Under the pieces are notes generated by a model. That model did not search any database. It was not told where the DNA came from and saw only the letters and a program-made list of their open reading frames with translations. Positions 25,325-34,084 of a stretch of 64,000 bases of DNA are shown one piece after another. The DNA is from Bacillota bacterium (GTDB lineage Bacteria; Bacillota; Clostridia; Acetivibrionales; DTU013). The position numbers and the translations under genes were made by a program. The number at the start of each line of letters is the position of its first letter. Positions within the stretch are counted from its first letter, which is position 1. Location: assembly GCA_023439545.1 (NCBI GenBank), contig JAEXNT010000074.1, positions 1 to 64,000 of the forward strand, read 5' to 3'.

Positions 25325-26569
25325 ATGTTCGAATTGCTGGACAAAAATCAAAAGTTACTGATTGGTTTATTATCGGCGGGTATCCGTAATAAGCCTTTTT
25401 CTGTTGAAAATGGCGCTGAAGTCGACTGGCAGGCATTAATCAGAATTGCTTCCGAACAGGATATAATTACGCTTATTTATGGGCCTTTGGCTGCAAATAA
25501 AAGCAGGCTTGGTATTCCTGGGGAAATGCTCGAAAAATTGCGTACCGTGACGCTTGGAAATGGGGCGGAGCAGGAGCGCGATTACATAGCGGTCGGTAGT
25601 GTACTTAGCCGCTTTGTAGACAATGGTATACAGGCAATACCTCTCAAGGGGCTTGTTTTAAGAGCTCTGTATCCGGAGCCGGGTCTTAGGACCATGTCCG
25701 ATTACGATCTCCTGGTAAAAGCCTGCGATATGGCCAAAGCCGGCAGGATTTTGACAGAGGCGGGATATACTCAAATTCTTGACGTAGATAAGCATGTGAC
25801 ATTTTCCCATGCAGTTATGCCGATGATAGAACTGCACAGGACACTGGCGCCGGCCGGCCAGTTCAAAAACTATGAAGCTTTTGAGGAGCAGGTTTGGAAA
25901 AACACAGAGCCTTCGACAGTCGGCGGTGTGCAGGTATTATCTCCGAACCCCGTGGATATGGAAGTTTATCAGGTGATCCATATGGCGTCCCACATGATCG
26001 ACGGAGGTTTCGGCCTGAGGCAGCTTTGCGATTTTGTCCTGTATACGGAGGCTAACGAAAGCGCAATAGATTGGGAAGAGTTTCATATTAAGACATCCTC
26101 CTTGCAGATCGAGCTTTTTGCCGAAGCATTGTTCCAGCTGTGCCGCCTGCTGTTTGGCCTGGAACTTCATAAAGGATTGCAATCCGATGCTTCGGACCTG
26201 TCCCTCATGAAAAGCATCGTTGAGGATATCTTCAACGGCGGGGTCTTTGGAAAGAGCAGTAATAAGCGTATTGCGGCCAACCGGATGCTGTACTACTCAG
26301 GGGGGAAGGAACCGGGTACTTTCATGGAAAGGGTACTGCTATATGTAAAATTTTTGTTTCCCAGGGCGGAGCGACTCAATAAAAGATATCTTTATGCTAA
26401 GAAAAACCGGCTGTTGCTTCCATTTGCATGGGTCCACCGGTTCTTTTACGGTATGGTGCGAAGGGACATCGATATTTTTGAAAAAACTGCGGCATTTACT
26501 TCAGCAGAGCCCGCCTCGATATCCGAAAGCCGCAGCAGGCTGCTCCGCGAACTTGGTTTGCTGAAGTAG
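25325..26569 (+). CDS. Nucleotidyltransferase family protein (PF14907-like)
   Basis: A 414-residue protein with the uncharacterised nucleotidyltransferase core: NGIQAIPLKGLVLRALYPEPGLRTMSDYDLLV (about residues 95-130; SDYDLLV holds the paired acidic metal ligands) and MPMIELHRTLAP. The family is common next to PqqD-type peptide clusters and polysaccharide loci; its substrate is unknown. It starts 12 bp after wbpE, so it belongs to the same transcript. It may serve either glycan synthesis or the peptide operon located 10 kb downstream. Confidence 0.72.
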   Translation: MFELLDKNQKLLIGLLSAGIRNKPFSVENGAEVDWQALIRIASEQDIITLIYGPLAANKSRLGIPGEMLEKLRTVTLGNGAEQERDYIAVGSVLSRFVDNGIQAIPLKGLVLRALYPEPGLRTMSDYDLLVKACDMAKAGRILTEAGYTQILDVDKHVTFSHAVMPMIELHRTLAPAGQFKNYEAFEEQVWKNTEPSTVGGVQVLSPNPVDMEVYQVIHMASHMIDGGFGLRQLCDFVLYTEANESAIDWEEFHIKTSSLQIELFAEALFQLCRLLFGLELHKGLQSDASDLSLMKSIVEDIFNGGVFGKSSNKRIAANRMLYYSGGKEPGTFMERVLLYVKFLFPRAERLNKRYLYAKKNRLLLPFAWVHRFFYGMVRRDIDIFEKTAAFTSAEPASISESRSRLLRELGLLK

Positions 26570-26596
26570 CGACTGGATAAATATTGTTCTGCTGTC

Positions 26597-26625
26597 TTGA
26601 CAAATTGTTACAGCTTTATTAACAT
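26597..26625 (+). promoter_or_regulatory. Sigma-A type promoter
   Basis: Consensus TTGACA (26597-26602), 17-bp spacer, TAACAT (26620-26625), ahead of the O-antigen-ligase-like gene. It marks the end of the polysaccharide transcript. Confidence 0.7.
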
Positions 26626-26663
26626 AATTCTGACATGCTTATTAATAATTGGGTAGGTTTAAA

Positions 26664-28826
26664 ATGAAAAAGGCCATAATTTCAGGGATTTTAGCCCTGA
26701 TTTCCATTTCATCGCTTTTCCGCGGTCTTTATTTCAGCTACGATACATATGCGTTTCTTGCGGGACTGGCGCTGCTTTCCGTCATGTATTTCACATTCAA
26801 GCTGCTGAAAAACGAGCCTGTGCATATCAATAAATTTCTTGCATTATGTGGAGTTATTTTGGTCTGTTCGTCTGCATTGAGTTTCGTCAAAGCTTTGAAC
26901 CCAAGAGAAAACCTCGATACTGTCCTGTTATATCTGGAATTGGCCGTAACCAGCCTTGTTTTGTACGACTTTTTCTACGACAATAAGGAAGCTTTCATGA
27001 AATGGCTGATGATCCCTGCGGTTATTGTCGGATTTGTCTGTTCTGCCGTGGGCCTTACAGGACTTTCCGGGTACCGGATATGGGAAGTTACCACTGCTTA
27101 TGGCAGAATCGGTTCCACATTTCAGTATGCAAATACGGCGGCAGTATATTTTGTGATATGTCTGCTCTTTGCAATAACGCTCACGGACGCCGTAGGCAGC
27201 ATACTGCTGAAGTCTGTTTTTGCAGGCATGGGAAGCGTTACGCTGTTCGCTCTTTTTATGACGGGCTCAAGGGGCGGTTATCTTGTAGGGGTGGCTGTCA
27301 TTGTATTATTACTGCTGCTCCAGCCTCACGGGCACAGGATCAGGGGAGGCATCGGCTTCATTTGCATGCTGGCGCCTGTCTTCGCAATCATAAAAGGCTT
27401 TAATAAAAGCGCGGGCATCGGCGACCTCTCCGGTACTGTGTTATGGCTGTCGGCGTTGTTTTTTTCAGCTGCAGTATTGTCGCTGCTGGTCAATTTCATT
27501 TTCAGGCTGATGACGAAAGACAAGGAATACACCTCGCCAAAAGGTACCGGCTATGTTTTTGCTGCGGCCGCAGTAATTGCTTTCGGATTCGCCATAGCGT
27601 TCAGGGAAAGACTTATCAAGATCGTGCCTCCTTATATTATTTATAGGATGACCAGCCTTTTGAAGCAGGGTTTTTTTGAAAAAAACGTTTTATATCGTAT
27701 CGAATATAACAAGGATGCTTTGAAGCTGATACCGCAGAACTGGCTGTTCGGCGTCGGAGGCGGCGGTTGGAAGGCCATTTACCAAAGTGTTCAGGATTTT
27801 TTCTATACTGCGGTATTTGTCCATAATAATTATCTGCAGGTGTTTTTGGAAAGCGGAATATTCGGATTTATATCTTTCACTGCTCTCGTACTGGTATCGC
27901 TATGGAATGCAATACGTTTTTATGCCCGCTCAGTTGACTCGAAGCTAAAGACCTATTGCGCAGGGCTGCTCTGCGCACTGATTGCGCTCGCAGGTCATTC
28001 TGCCTGCGATTTCGACCTTTCGTATGCTTCCCTGCAGCTTCTGTTGTGGTCAATGATCACCGCGGCGGCGGTAGGCATATCAGCTAAGAGCAGTACAACG
28101 GCGGCTACAGCCGCCGGTGAAAAGCATGGCAGATCAACTGACGCAACGGTCGGCAGATATGCCGTTACTGTTCTGACGATCGTGTGCTCGGCGCTTTTGA
28201 CCATCAATGCATTGTATTTTACGGCGGCCAGGAATGCCCAGCTTGCCTTCGATTATGGGCAGGAAAAAGAATATCGTCTGTCCCTGGCCTATTATGAAGA
28301 GGCCGGCAGGCTGGATGCGGCTAATACCGAATACAGCTTTGAACTGGCAAAGCTGTACCGCTATTTCGCGAACAGGAACGGCGAAGAAGCTGCAAGAGAG
28401 TCATGGCTTGAAAAGGCACGGGCCGCGGCAGAAAAAAGCGTTGCCGGGGCAAAGCATTATCCGGCGTACATGAATACGCTGGTGCGCATATACCTTGATT
28501 CCGGTATGCCGCTTGAAGCGTTGAAGTACTCGCAGGAACTGGTGACGAATCAGAAGTACTACGCGGAAAACTACGAGCTTCTGGCGAAAAGCTATCTCGC
28601 CGCCGCAGATTATTATATGGCAGACGGTGATGCTAAAAAAGCGGAGGAGCTTCTTTCGAAGTGTATTGGAATAAGCAATGATCCGTATCTTAAAAGATCA
28701 GCAATCGATATGCCCAATGAAATCAATTCGGAGGAGGCCATATCGGAATACGTACCCGGCGAAAATTTGTCGAAATGCCTGAAAGATGCAGAAACAAGGC
28801 TTTCTGAAGTATTTTCAGAGGATTGA
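26664..28826 (+). CDS. O-antigen ligase/polymerase-like membrane protein with TPR tail
   Basis: About 720 residues. The N-terminal two thirds carry about twelve hydrophobic helices with Wzy_C/ligase landmarks: GSTFQYANTAAVYFVICLLF, MTGSRGGYLVGVAVIVLLLL and the outer loop FVHNNYLQVFLESGIFGFISF. The last 200 residues are soluble and helical with TPR-like repeats (LSLAYYEEAGRLDAANTEYS, LEALKYSQELVTNQKYYAEN). Proteins of this layout join glycans to lipid or protein acceptors or polymerise them outside the membrane. ATG 26664 is preferred over the ORF start at 26649. Its own promoter precedes it and an LPXTG/sortase pair follows. Confidence 0.78.
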   Translation: MKKAIISGILALISISSLFRGLYFSYDTYAFLAGLALLSVMYFTFKLLKNEPVHINKFLALCGVILVCSSALSFVKALNPRENLDTVLLYLELAVTSLVLYDFFYDNKEAFMKWLMIPAVIVGFVCSAVGLTGLSGYRIWEVTTAYGRIGSTFQYANTAAVYFVICLLFAITLTDAVGSILLKSVFAGMGSVTLFALFMTGSRGGYLVGVAVIVLLLLLQPHGHRIRGGIGFICMLAPVFAIIKGFNKSAGIGDLSGTVLWLSALFFSAAVLSLLVNFIFRLMTKDKEYTSPKGTGYVFAAAAVIAFGFAIAFRERLIKIVPPYIIYRMTSLLKQGFFEKNVLYRIEYNKDALKLIPQNWLFGVGGGGWKAIYQSVQDFFYTAVFVHNNYLQVFLESGIFGFISFTALVLVSLWNAIRFYARSVDSKLKTYCAGLLCALIALAGHSACDFDLSYASLQLLLWSMITAAAVGISAKSSTTAATAAGEKHGRSTDATVGRYAVTVLTIVCSALLTINALYFTAARNAQLAFDYGQEKEYRLSLAYYEEAGRLDAANTEYSFELAKLYRYFANRNGEEAARESWLEKARAAAEKSVAGAKHYPAYMNTLVRIYLDSGMPLEALKYSQELVTNQKYYAENYELLAKSYLAAADYYMADGDAKKAEELLSKCIGISNDPYLKRSAIDMPNEINSEEAISEYVPGENLSKCLKDAETRLSEVFSED

Positions 28827-28848
28827 ATAATATATTTTCGGATTTTTG

Positions 28849-28877
28849 TTGCAAAATTCTTACATATTGTTTATAAT
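28849..28877 (+). promoter_or_regulatory. Sigma-A promoter of the LPXTG gene
   Basis: TTGCAA (28849-28854), 17-bp spacer, perfect TATAAT (28872-28877), about 28 bp before the ATG. Confidence 0.72.
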
Positions 28878-28905
28878 GTTGAATAGTAGTATAAGGGGGA
28901 TTTTT

Positions 28906-29232
28906 ATGAAAAAGATATTTACGGTTATCCTGACATTAATAATGGTTGTTATGATCAGCGGCGCTGTTTATGCTGCGCAGGGCGGAACGACGATTCCCGA
29001 TCAGCCTGTACCCGGCGCACCGGCTCAGAACGTAGATAATGAAACATACAATCCGCCGGAAGTACAGATATTTGATCCGGAGTTACCCGGCGGCGCAGCC
29101 AAGACGACTGACATAAAGGACGATATACTTCCCAAAACCGGCGGAGTACCTGCAGAAACCTTCTATGCAGCAGGCGGATTGATGATAGCGGCAGCGCTTT
29201 TCATTTCATTGAAAAAGACGACAAAGAGCTGA
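28906..29232 (+). CDS. Small LPXTG cell-wall-anchored protein
   Basis: A 108-residue precursor: signal peptide (MKKIFTVILTLIMVVMISGAVYA, cleavage likely after residue 23), a Pro/Gly/Asp-rich mature part of about 50 residues, then the sorting signal LPKTG (75-79), a hydrophobic helix and a basic tail SLKKTTKS. The mature part is too short for an enzyme and looks like a spacer, pilus-tip or display peptide. It sits immediately upstream of a sortase, which is probably its processing enzyme. ATG 28906 has AAGGGGG upstream; the frame is open from 28846 over the promoter. Confidence 0.82.
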   Translation: MKKIFTVILTLIMVVMISGAVYAAQGGTTIPDQPVPGAPAQNVDNETYNPPEVQIFDPELPGGAAKTTDIKDDILPKTGGVPAETFYAAGGLMIAAALFISLKKTTKS

Positions 29233-29261
29233 TAAATATTCAAACGGAGTAAGATACATAG

Positions 29262-29301
29262 TAAAAAAGGATTCCTGATAGAGGTCGGGTATCCTTTTTT
29301 G
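29262..29301 (+). terminator. Rho-independent terminator
   Basis: AAAAAAGGAT and ATCCTTTTTT form the stem of a hairpin with a T-run, between the LPXTG gene and the sortase gene. Confidence 0.75.
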
Positions 29302-29360
29302 TTACTGTGTGGGGATATATCAGCAAAAGTGTTTAACTTGTTAAAAGTACGGGGGAAAAA

Positions 29361-30083
29361 ATGAAGAAAATTTCCTTGATCCTGTTGATTGCAGGTATAT
29401 TAGTGGTCTTGATCCCTGTTGTGGGGCAGATATATACGAAATACCAGGAAGACCGGATGATGTCCGAATGGTTGAACAGCATGGATGCGCCGGATGGTGT
29501 TATGTCTCCGGAAACAGATCCTGAAGAAGCTTATTCGCAATTGCAGGATGCGTTTAGCAGCGAAAGCGCCTCAACGAATACATCGGCGGGAGCATTATCC
29601 GGTGAAGCGGCGGCCGCGGATACGGAACAGGCGGGCACACAGGCCGGAGCTGCAAAAAAAACGACTCATCAGACTGTTCTCGGCATAATGCAAATTAAAA
29701 AGATAAAGGTAAAGGCCCCGATAGTCGAAGGCGTCAAGTCATACAACCTGAGCAGGGCGGTAGGCCACATACCGGGGACCGCATCTATCGGGCAGCCCGG
29801 GAACTGCGTGATCGCAGGCCACAGGAGCTACACCTTCGGCAAATTTTTCAACAGGCTCAATGAACTCGTCGTGGGTGATGAGATAATTATCACAACAAAA
29901 AAGGAAGATCTTACTTACAAGGTCTCAAAGATAAGCGTCGTAACGCCGGACGACGTGTCCGTACTCCAGGGCGGCGCGGATGAAAACATCATCACCCTGG
30001 TCACCTGCACGCCTATATATGTTGCGTCTCACAGGCTCATCGTCAATGCGGAGCTCGAACAGAGAGTATTGAAGATTCCTTGA
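29361..30083 (+). CDS. Sortase, class D-like
   Basis: A 240-residue membrane-anchored transpeptidase. N-terminal helix (residues 4-24), an Ala/Glu/Thr-rich linker (about 50-105), then the catalytic beta-barrel. Active-site residues are His154 (AGHRSYTFGKFFNRL), Cys216 (ITLVTCTP) and Arg225 (ASHRLIV). GHIPGTASIGQPGN is typical of class D/E sortases. It would cleave the LPKTG signal of the neighbouring protein. The two genes are separated by a terminator, so the sortase may also have its own expression. The ATG follows GTACGGGGGAAAAA. Confidence 0.88.
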   Translation: MKKISLILLIAGILVVLIPVVGQIYTKYQEDRMMSEWLNSMDAPDGVMSPETDPEEAYSQLQDAFSSESASTNTSAGALSGEAAAADTEQAGTQAGAAKKTTHQTVLGIMQIKKIKVKAPIVEGVKSYNLSRAVGHIPGTASIGQPGNCVIAGHRSYTFGKFFNRLNELVVGDEIIITTKKEDLTYKVSKISVVTPDDVSVLQGGADENIITLVTCTPIYVASHRLIVNAELEQRVLKIP

Positions 30084-30108
30084 CACTTTATGGCTTCTTA
30101 TATAATAT
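30080..30108 (+). promoter_or_regulatory. Probable alaS promoter overlapping the sortase stop
   Basis: TTGACA (30080-30085) includes the sortase TGA stop; 17-bp spacer then TAATAT (30103-30108). No T-box was seen in the short alaS leader. Confidence 0.55.
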
Positions 30109-30156
30109 TATTTAAGAAATCATTAATAAATTTACGCTTAATATGGGGATGAAACG

Positions 30157-32796
30157 ATGAAAAAACTCGGACTGAATGAAATCAGGGAACGCTATCTCAA
30201 ATTTTTTGAAGATAAGGGACATTTACGTTTGCCAAGTTTCCCTCTGGTTCCCCGCAATGACCCCAGCATATTGCTGATCAACGCCGGAATGACGCCCTTA
30301 AAGCCGTATTTCACGGGCGCCGAGGAACCTCCGCGCCATAGGGTTACGACCTGCCAGAAGTGCATAAGGACGCCGGATATCGAGAATGTCGGAAAAACGG
30401 CGAGACACGGGACCTTTTTTGAAATGCTGGGAAATTTCTCATTCGGAGATTATTTTAAAAAAGAGGCCATCCCCTGGGCATGGGAGTTTGTGACGAAAGA
30501 TCTGGAAATACCGGTAGACAGACTTTACGTTACAATATATGAGGACGACGACGAAGCGTTTGAAATATGGAGGAATGATGTTGGCCTTCCGGCGGACAGA
30601 ATAGTCAGGATGGGAAAGGCCGATAATTTCTGGGAACATGGTACGGGTCCCTGCGGACCCTGTTCTGAAATACATTTCGACAGGGGAGCCGATAAGGGCT
30701 GCGGTAAGCCGGATTGCAAGGTGGGCTGCGACTGCGACCGCTATATCGAATTCTGGAATCTGGTGTTCACACAGTTTAACAAGGAAGAAGACGGCACTTA
30801 CTCCAAGCTTAAAAAGAAAAACATAGATACGGGTATGGGCCTGGAACGCCTCGCGGTCATAATGCAGGACGTCAACAATCTGTTTGAGGTCGATACGATC
30901 AGGAACATACTCGATTATGTCTGCGGCAAAGCCGGCGTAATATACGGCAGTTCAGACAAGACCGACGTTTCCATACGTGTAATAACTGACCATATTCGCA
31001 GTACTACGATGATGGTGTCCGATGGCATACTTCCGTCGAACGAGGGCAGGGGGTATGTGCTGAGGAGGCTTTTGAGAAGGGCTGCGAGGCATGGCAGGCT
31101 GATCGGGATCAAGGAGGCTTTCCTTTATGATATAGCAAAAATAGTAATAAGGGAATCCCGGGAAGCATATCCCGAGCTGGCGGAAAAAGGGGATTATATC
31201 TGCAAGGTTATCAAGATAGAAGAAGAGCGCTTTGCCGTAACTATAGACCAGGGACTTTCAATTCTCAACGAATTCATTGAAGAGATAAAGTCGTCGAACG
31301 GTACGGTACTGCCCGGCAGCATGGTATTCAAGCTGCACGACACCTACGGCTTCCCGTTCGATCTCACAAGGGAGATCGCGGAAGAAGTCGGGCTCAGGAT
31401 CGATGAAGAAGGTTTCAGAGCCGAAATGGGCGAGCAGAAGAAAAAGGCGCGTGAGGCTCTTAAAAGCAGGGAGACTTCCGCTTGGGCACAGGGCCTTGCA
31501 GCAGGTATAGATAGAAGTAATAAAACAGTGTTCACCGGTTATGAATGTACCCTGAGCGACGCCAGGATACTGTATATCATAAAAGATGGAGAACTTACCG
31601 AAAATGCGCAGCAGGACGATGAAGTCACTGTAATACTCGATCGGACGCCCTTCTATGCCGAAAGCGGCGGTCAGGCCGCCGACACGGGCGTCATCAGAAC
31701 AAAAACCGGCTCGATAGAGGTAAAGGACTGCAGGAAGACTGCCGAAGGTATTTACCTGCATACAGGCACAGTAGAAGACGGCATTGTTGAAAATGGCTCT
31801 GCCGCGACTGCGGAGATAGACGCCGGGAAAAGACTTGCAACTGCGAGAAACCATACTACAACCCATCTGCTGCAGAAGGCTTTGAGGAACGTTCTCGGAG
31901 AACATGTAACGCAGGCCGGTTCTGCCGTAGATCCCAACAGGCTCCGTTTCGACTTCCATCACTTCTCGCCCATGACAAGTGATGAGATTAAAAGGGTAGA
32001 AGACGAAGTGAATGGAAAAATACTTGAAAACCTGACGGTGACCGTTCAGGAAATGCCTGTGGACGAAGCGAAAAAACTCGGAGCAATGGCTCTGTTCGGT
32101 GAAAAATACGGTAACGTGGTACGCGTCGTAAAGGCCGGAGATTACAGTATGGAGCTTTGCGGAGGAACCCACCTCGGATATACCTCGCAGGCGGGCCTGG
32201 TAAAGATATTGGGTGAGAGCGGCGTTGCTGCCGGCGTTAGAAGGATTGAAGCGCTAACGGGACGGAATGCGTTGGAATATTACAGCGAGAAGGAAGACCA
32301 GCTGAACGGGATAGCCGGCACGCTCAAATCCACTCCGCAGGACAGCCAGCGCAAGGTTGAGATCATGAGCGCCGAGCTGAAGGCTGCCCAGAAGGAGATC
32401 GAGCAGCTTAAGGATAAACTTGTAAGCGGTTCCTTTGACGAAGTGCTTTCAAAGGCAGTTGATATAAACGGCATTAAGGCTGTTGCCGCACGCTTCGACC
32501 AACTCGACCCCGAAGCTCTCAGAAATACCTGCGAAACGCTTCGCAGCAAGTTGGGCTCGGGAATCGTAGTTCTGGCGTCCGCATCGGGCGGGAAGGTGAA
32601 CTTTGTCGCAATGGCGACGAAGGATGCGGTTGATCGCGGAGCACACTGCGGAAACGTGGTACGAGAGGCTGCAAAGGCAGCAGGCGGCGGAGGCGGCGGG
32701 CGACCGGACATGGCTCAGGCCGGCGGCAAGGATGCGGAAAAGATCGGCGATGCGCTGAGCAGCGCACTTGAGGCAATAAAGGCACAGATTAAATAA
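30157..32796 (+). CDS. alaS: Alanine-tRNA ligase
   Basis: An 879-residue class II synthetase of normal bacterial length. Catalytic domain: IRERYLKFFEDKGHLRLPSFPLVPRNDPS and TCQKCIRTPDIENVG. Editing domain: the HTTTHLLQ zinc/His motif (about residue 565) with partner CGGTHL (about residue 668). C-Ala: the Gly-rich GGGGGGRPDMAQAGG segment near the C-terminus. It charges tRNA-Ala and hydrolyses Ser/Gly-tRNA-Ala. ATG 30157 follows GGGGATGAA. A repeat copy begins at the base after its stop. Confidence 0.97.
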   Translation: MKKLGLNEIRERYLKFFEDKGHLRLPSFPLVPRNDPSILLINAGMTPLKPYFTGAEEPPRHRVTTCQKCIRTPDIENVGKTARHGTFFEMLGNFSFGDYFKKEAIPWAWEFVTKDLEIPVDRLYVTIYEDDDEAFEIWRNDVGLPADRIVRMGKADNFWEHGTGPCGPCSEIHFDRGADKGCGKPDCKVGCDCDRYIEFWNLVFTQFNKEEDGTYSKLKKKNIDTGMGLERLAVIMQDVNNLFEVDTIRNILDYVCGKAGVIYGSSDKTDVSIRVITDHIRSTTMMVSDGILPSNEGRGYVLRRLLRRAARHGRLIGIKEAFLYDIAKIVIRESREAYPELAEKGDYICKVIKIEEERFAVTIDQGLSILNEFIEEIKSSNGTVLPGSMVFKLHDTYGFPFDLTREIAEEVGLRIDEEGFRAEMGEQKKKAREALKSRETSAWAQGLAAGIDRSNKTVFTGYECTLSDARILYIIKDGELTENAQQDDEVTVILDRTPFYAESGGQAADTGVIRTKTGSIEVKDCRKTAEGIYLHTGTVEDGIVENGSAATAEIDAGKRLATARNHTTTHLLQKALRNVLGEHVTQAGSAVDPNRLRFDFHHFSPMTSDEIKRVEDEVNGKILENLTVTVQEMPVDEAKKLGAMALFGEKYGNVVRVVKAGDYSMELCGGTHLGYTSQAGLVKILGESGVAAGVRRIEALTGRNALEYYSEKEDQLNGIAGTLKSTPQDSQRKVEIMSAELKAAQKEIEQLKDKLVSGSFDEVLSKAVDINGIKAVAARFDQLDPEALRNTCETLRSKLGSGIVVLASASGGKVNFVAMATKDAVDRGAHCGNVVREAAKAAGGGGGGRPDMAQAGGKDAEKIGDALSSALEAIKAQIK

Positions 32797-32818
32797 GTGA
32801 AACGCAGGGACGGTTCTT
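32797..32818. repeat. Dispersed repeat, copy 2 (half element)
   Basis: GTGAAACGCAGGGACGGTTC immediately after the alaS stop codon; the inverted partner arm is missing or degraded. Confidence 0.65.
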
Positions 32819-32839
32819 AAAAAGAAGGAAGGATTAAAT

Positions 32840-33184
32840 ATGGAAGACTGTATCTTTTGCATGATAATTGACAGGAAAATTCCGTCGACAGTGGTTTATG
32901 AAGACGACAGGGTAATGGCTTTCAACGATATCAATCCCGTTGCTCCGGTACATGTGGTTATTATTCCAAAAGTCCACATAGCGAACGTGAATGCGCTTAC
33001 GCCCGAAAACGCTGCGATAGTGGCCGATATCCATTTGGCCGCCAGGAAGATCGCTGAAAAGCTGGGCGTCGCGGAAAATGGCTACCGTTTGATCAATAAC
33101 TGTGGTCCCGATGCCGGTCAGACGGTATTCCACCTGCACTACCACCTTATCGGAGGGCTTAAGCTGGGGGCAAAGATAGTGTAA
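32840..33184 (+). CDS. HIT family nucleotide-binding protein (HinT type)
   Basis: A 114-residue histidine-triad protein. It opens with DCIFCMIIDRKIPSTVVYEDDRVMAFNDINP and ends with the catalytic triad HLHYHLIGG (His-x-His-x-His, about residues 98-102). HinT proteins hydrolyse AMP-linked phosphoramidates, including aminoacyl-adenylates, which suits its place after alaS. Good ribosome site AAGGAAGGA. A strong terminator follows. Confidence 0.93.
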   Translation: MEDCIFCMIIDRKIPSTVVYEDDRVMAFNDINPVAPVHVVIIPKVHIANVNALTPENAAIVADIHLAARKIAEKLGVAENGYRLINNCGPDAGQTVFHLHYHLIGGLKLGAKIV

Positions 33185-33225
33185 ACCCGTTTCGTCAGTG
33201 AATATTCCAAACATCGATTTTAGGC

Positions 33226-33271
33226 GATACCGTTCAGACTAAACAAATGTTTCGAACGGTATCCTTTTTTT
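33226..33271 (+). terminator. Rho-independent terminator
   Basis: GATACCGTTC (33226-33235) and GAACGGTATC (33254-33263) form a perfect 10-bp stem followed by CTTTTTTT. Ends the alaS-hinT transcript. Confidence 0.9.
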
Positions 33272-33373
33272 GTTGGTTAACTATATTAACTGTAATGGTG
33301 GATTATATAACTAAAATGCTGTATAATGTAAAATAATATGAGAAAATATATTCTTTGAATAAAGGGGCTTCAT

Positions 33374-34084
33374 ATGGAAATAAAGAAATACTTCGATGTC
33401 ATCATGAAAAGACTCTGGTTTGTTATAACTCTTCCTGTTGTAGTAGGCATCATCGCGGGGTATTTGAATTTCTTCGTATTCGTTCCAATTTACCAGGCTG
33501 ATACGACACTGCTGATAACCGGTCTTACGAACGGCGCCGCCAATACTGATAATACTGATACGGCTGCCAATAATATGAGCTTTGAAGACATAATAGCGGG
33601 GCAGACGCTTATCAGCGAATATTCCGCAATAATCAGCAGCAAGCGTGTGACCACCGCGGTCGTAAAGGAACTCAACAACCCGGAAATAACAGAAGAAGAC
33701 CTGAGTAATATGATTTCCATAAGCTCCGTAAACGAAACGAGGATCATAGACATATCCATTGTGGACACAGACCCTGTTGAAGCGGCAAAGATCGCCGACA
33801 TAGTGGCAAAGGTGTTCTCCCAGGAAATAGTAGACCTCTACAAAATCGAGAATGTGGATATTATTGACAAGGCTGAAGTGCCAAAATTCCCCATAGCGCC
33901 TGAGAAAAAGAAGAACATTGCTCTGGCCGGCTTTGTGGCGATTGTATTTGCAGTTGGCATTATATTGCTGTTGGAGTTTCTTAATACGAAAATAAAGACC
34001 TCCGAGGATGTGGAGACTCATCTGGGACTCAATGTTTTAGGCAGCATACCAGTAGATGCTACGAATAAGGGGAGAAAAAAATGA
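33374..34084 (+). CDS. Polysaccharide co-polymerase/kinase activator, YveK/CpsC type
   Basis: A 236-residue Wzz-like protein: N-terminal helix (about 17-40, FVITLPVVVGIIAGYLNFFV), an external domain of about 130 residues and a second helix (about 178-198, NIALAGFVAIVFAVGIILL). The motif PKFPIAPEKKKN precedes the second helix as usual for Wzz. It sets glycan chain length and activates the tyrosine kinase encoded by the next gene, which overlaps it by four bases (ATGA). A TATAAT at 33322 is a likely -10 box; the -35 is weak. Confidence 0.87.
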   Translation: MEIKKYFDVIMKRLWFVITLPVVVGIIAGYLNFFVFVPIYQADTTLLITGLTNGAANTDNTDTAANNMSFEDIIAGQTLISEYSAIISSKRVTTAVVKELNNPEITEEDLSNMISISSVNETRIIDISIVDTDPVEAAKIADIVAKVFSQEIVDLYKIENVDIIDKAEVPKFPIAPEKKKNIALAGFVAIVFAVGIILLLEFLNTKIKTSEDVETHLGLNVLGSIPVDATNKGRKK

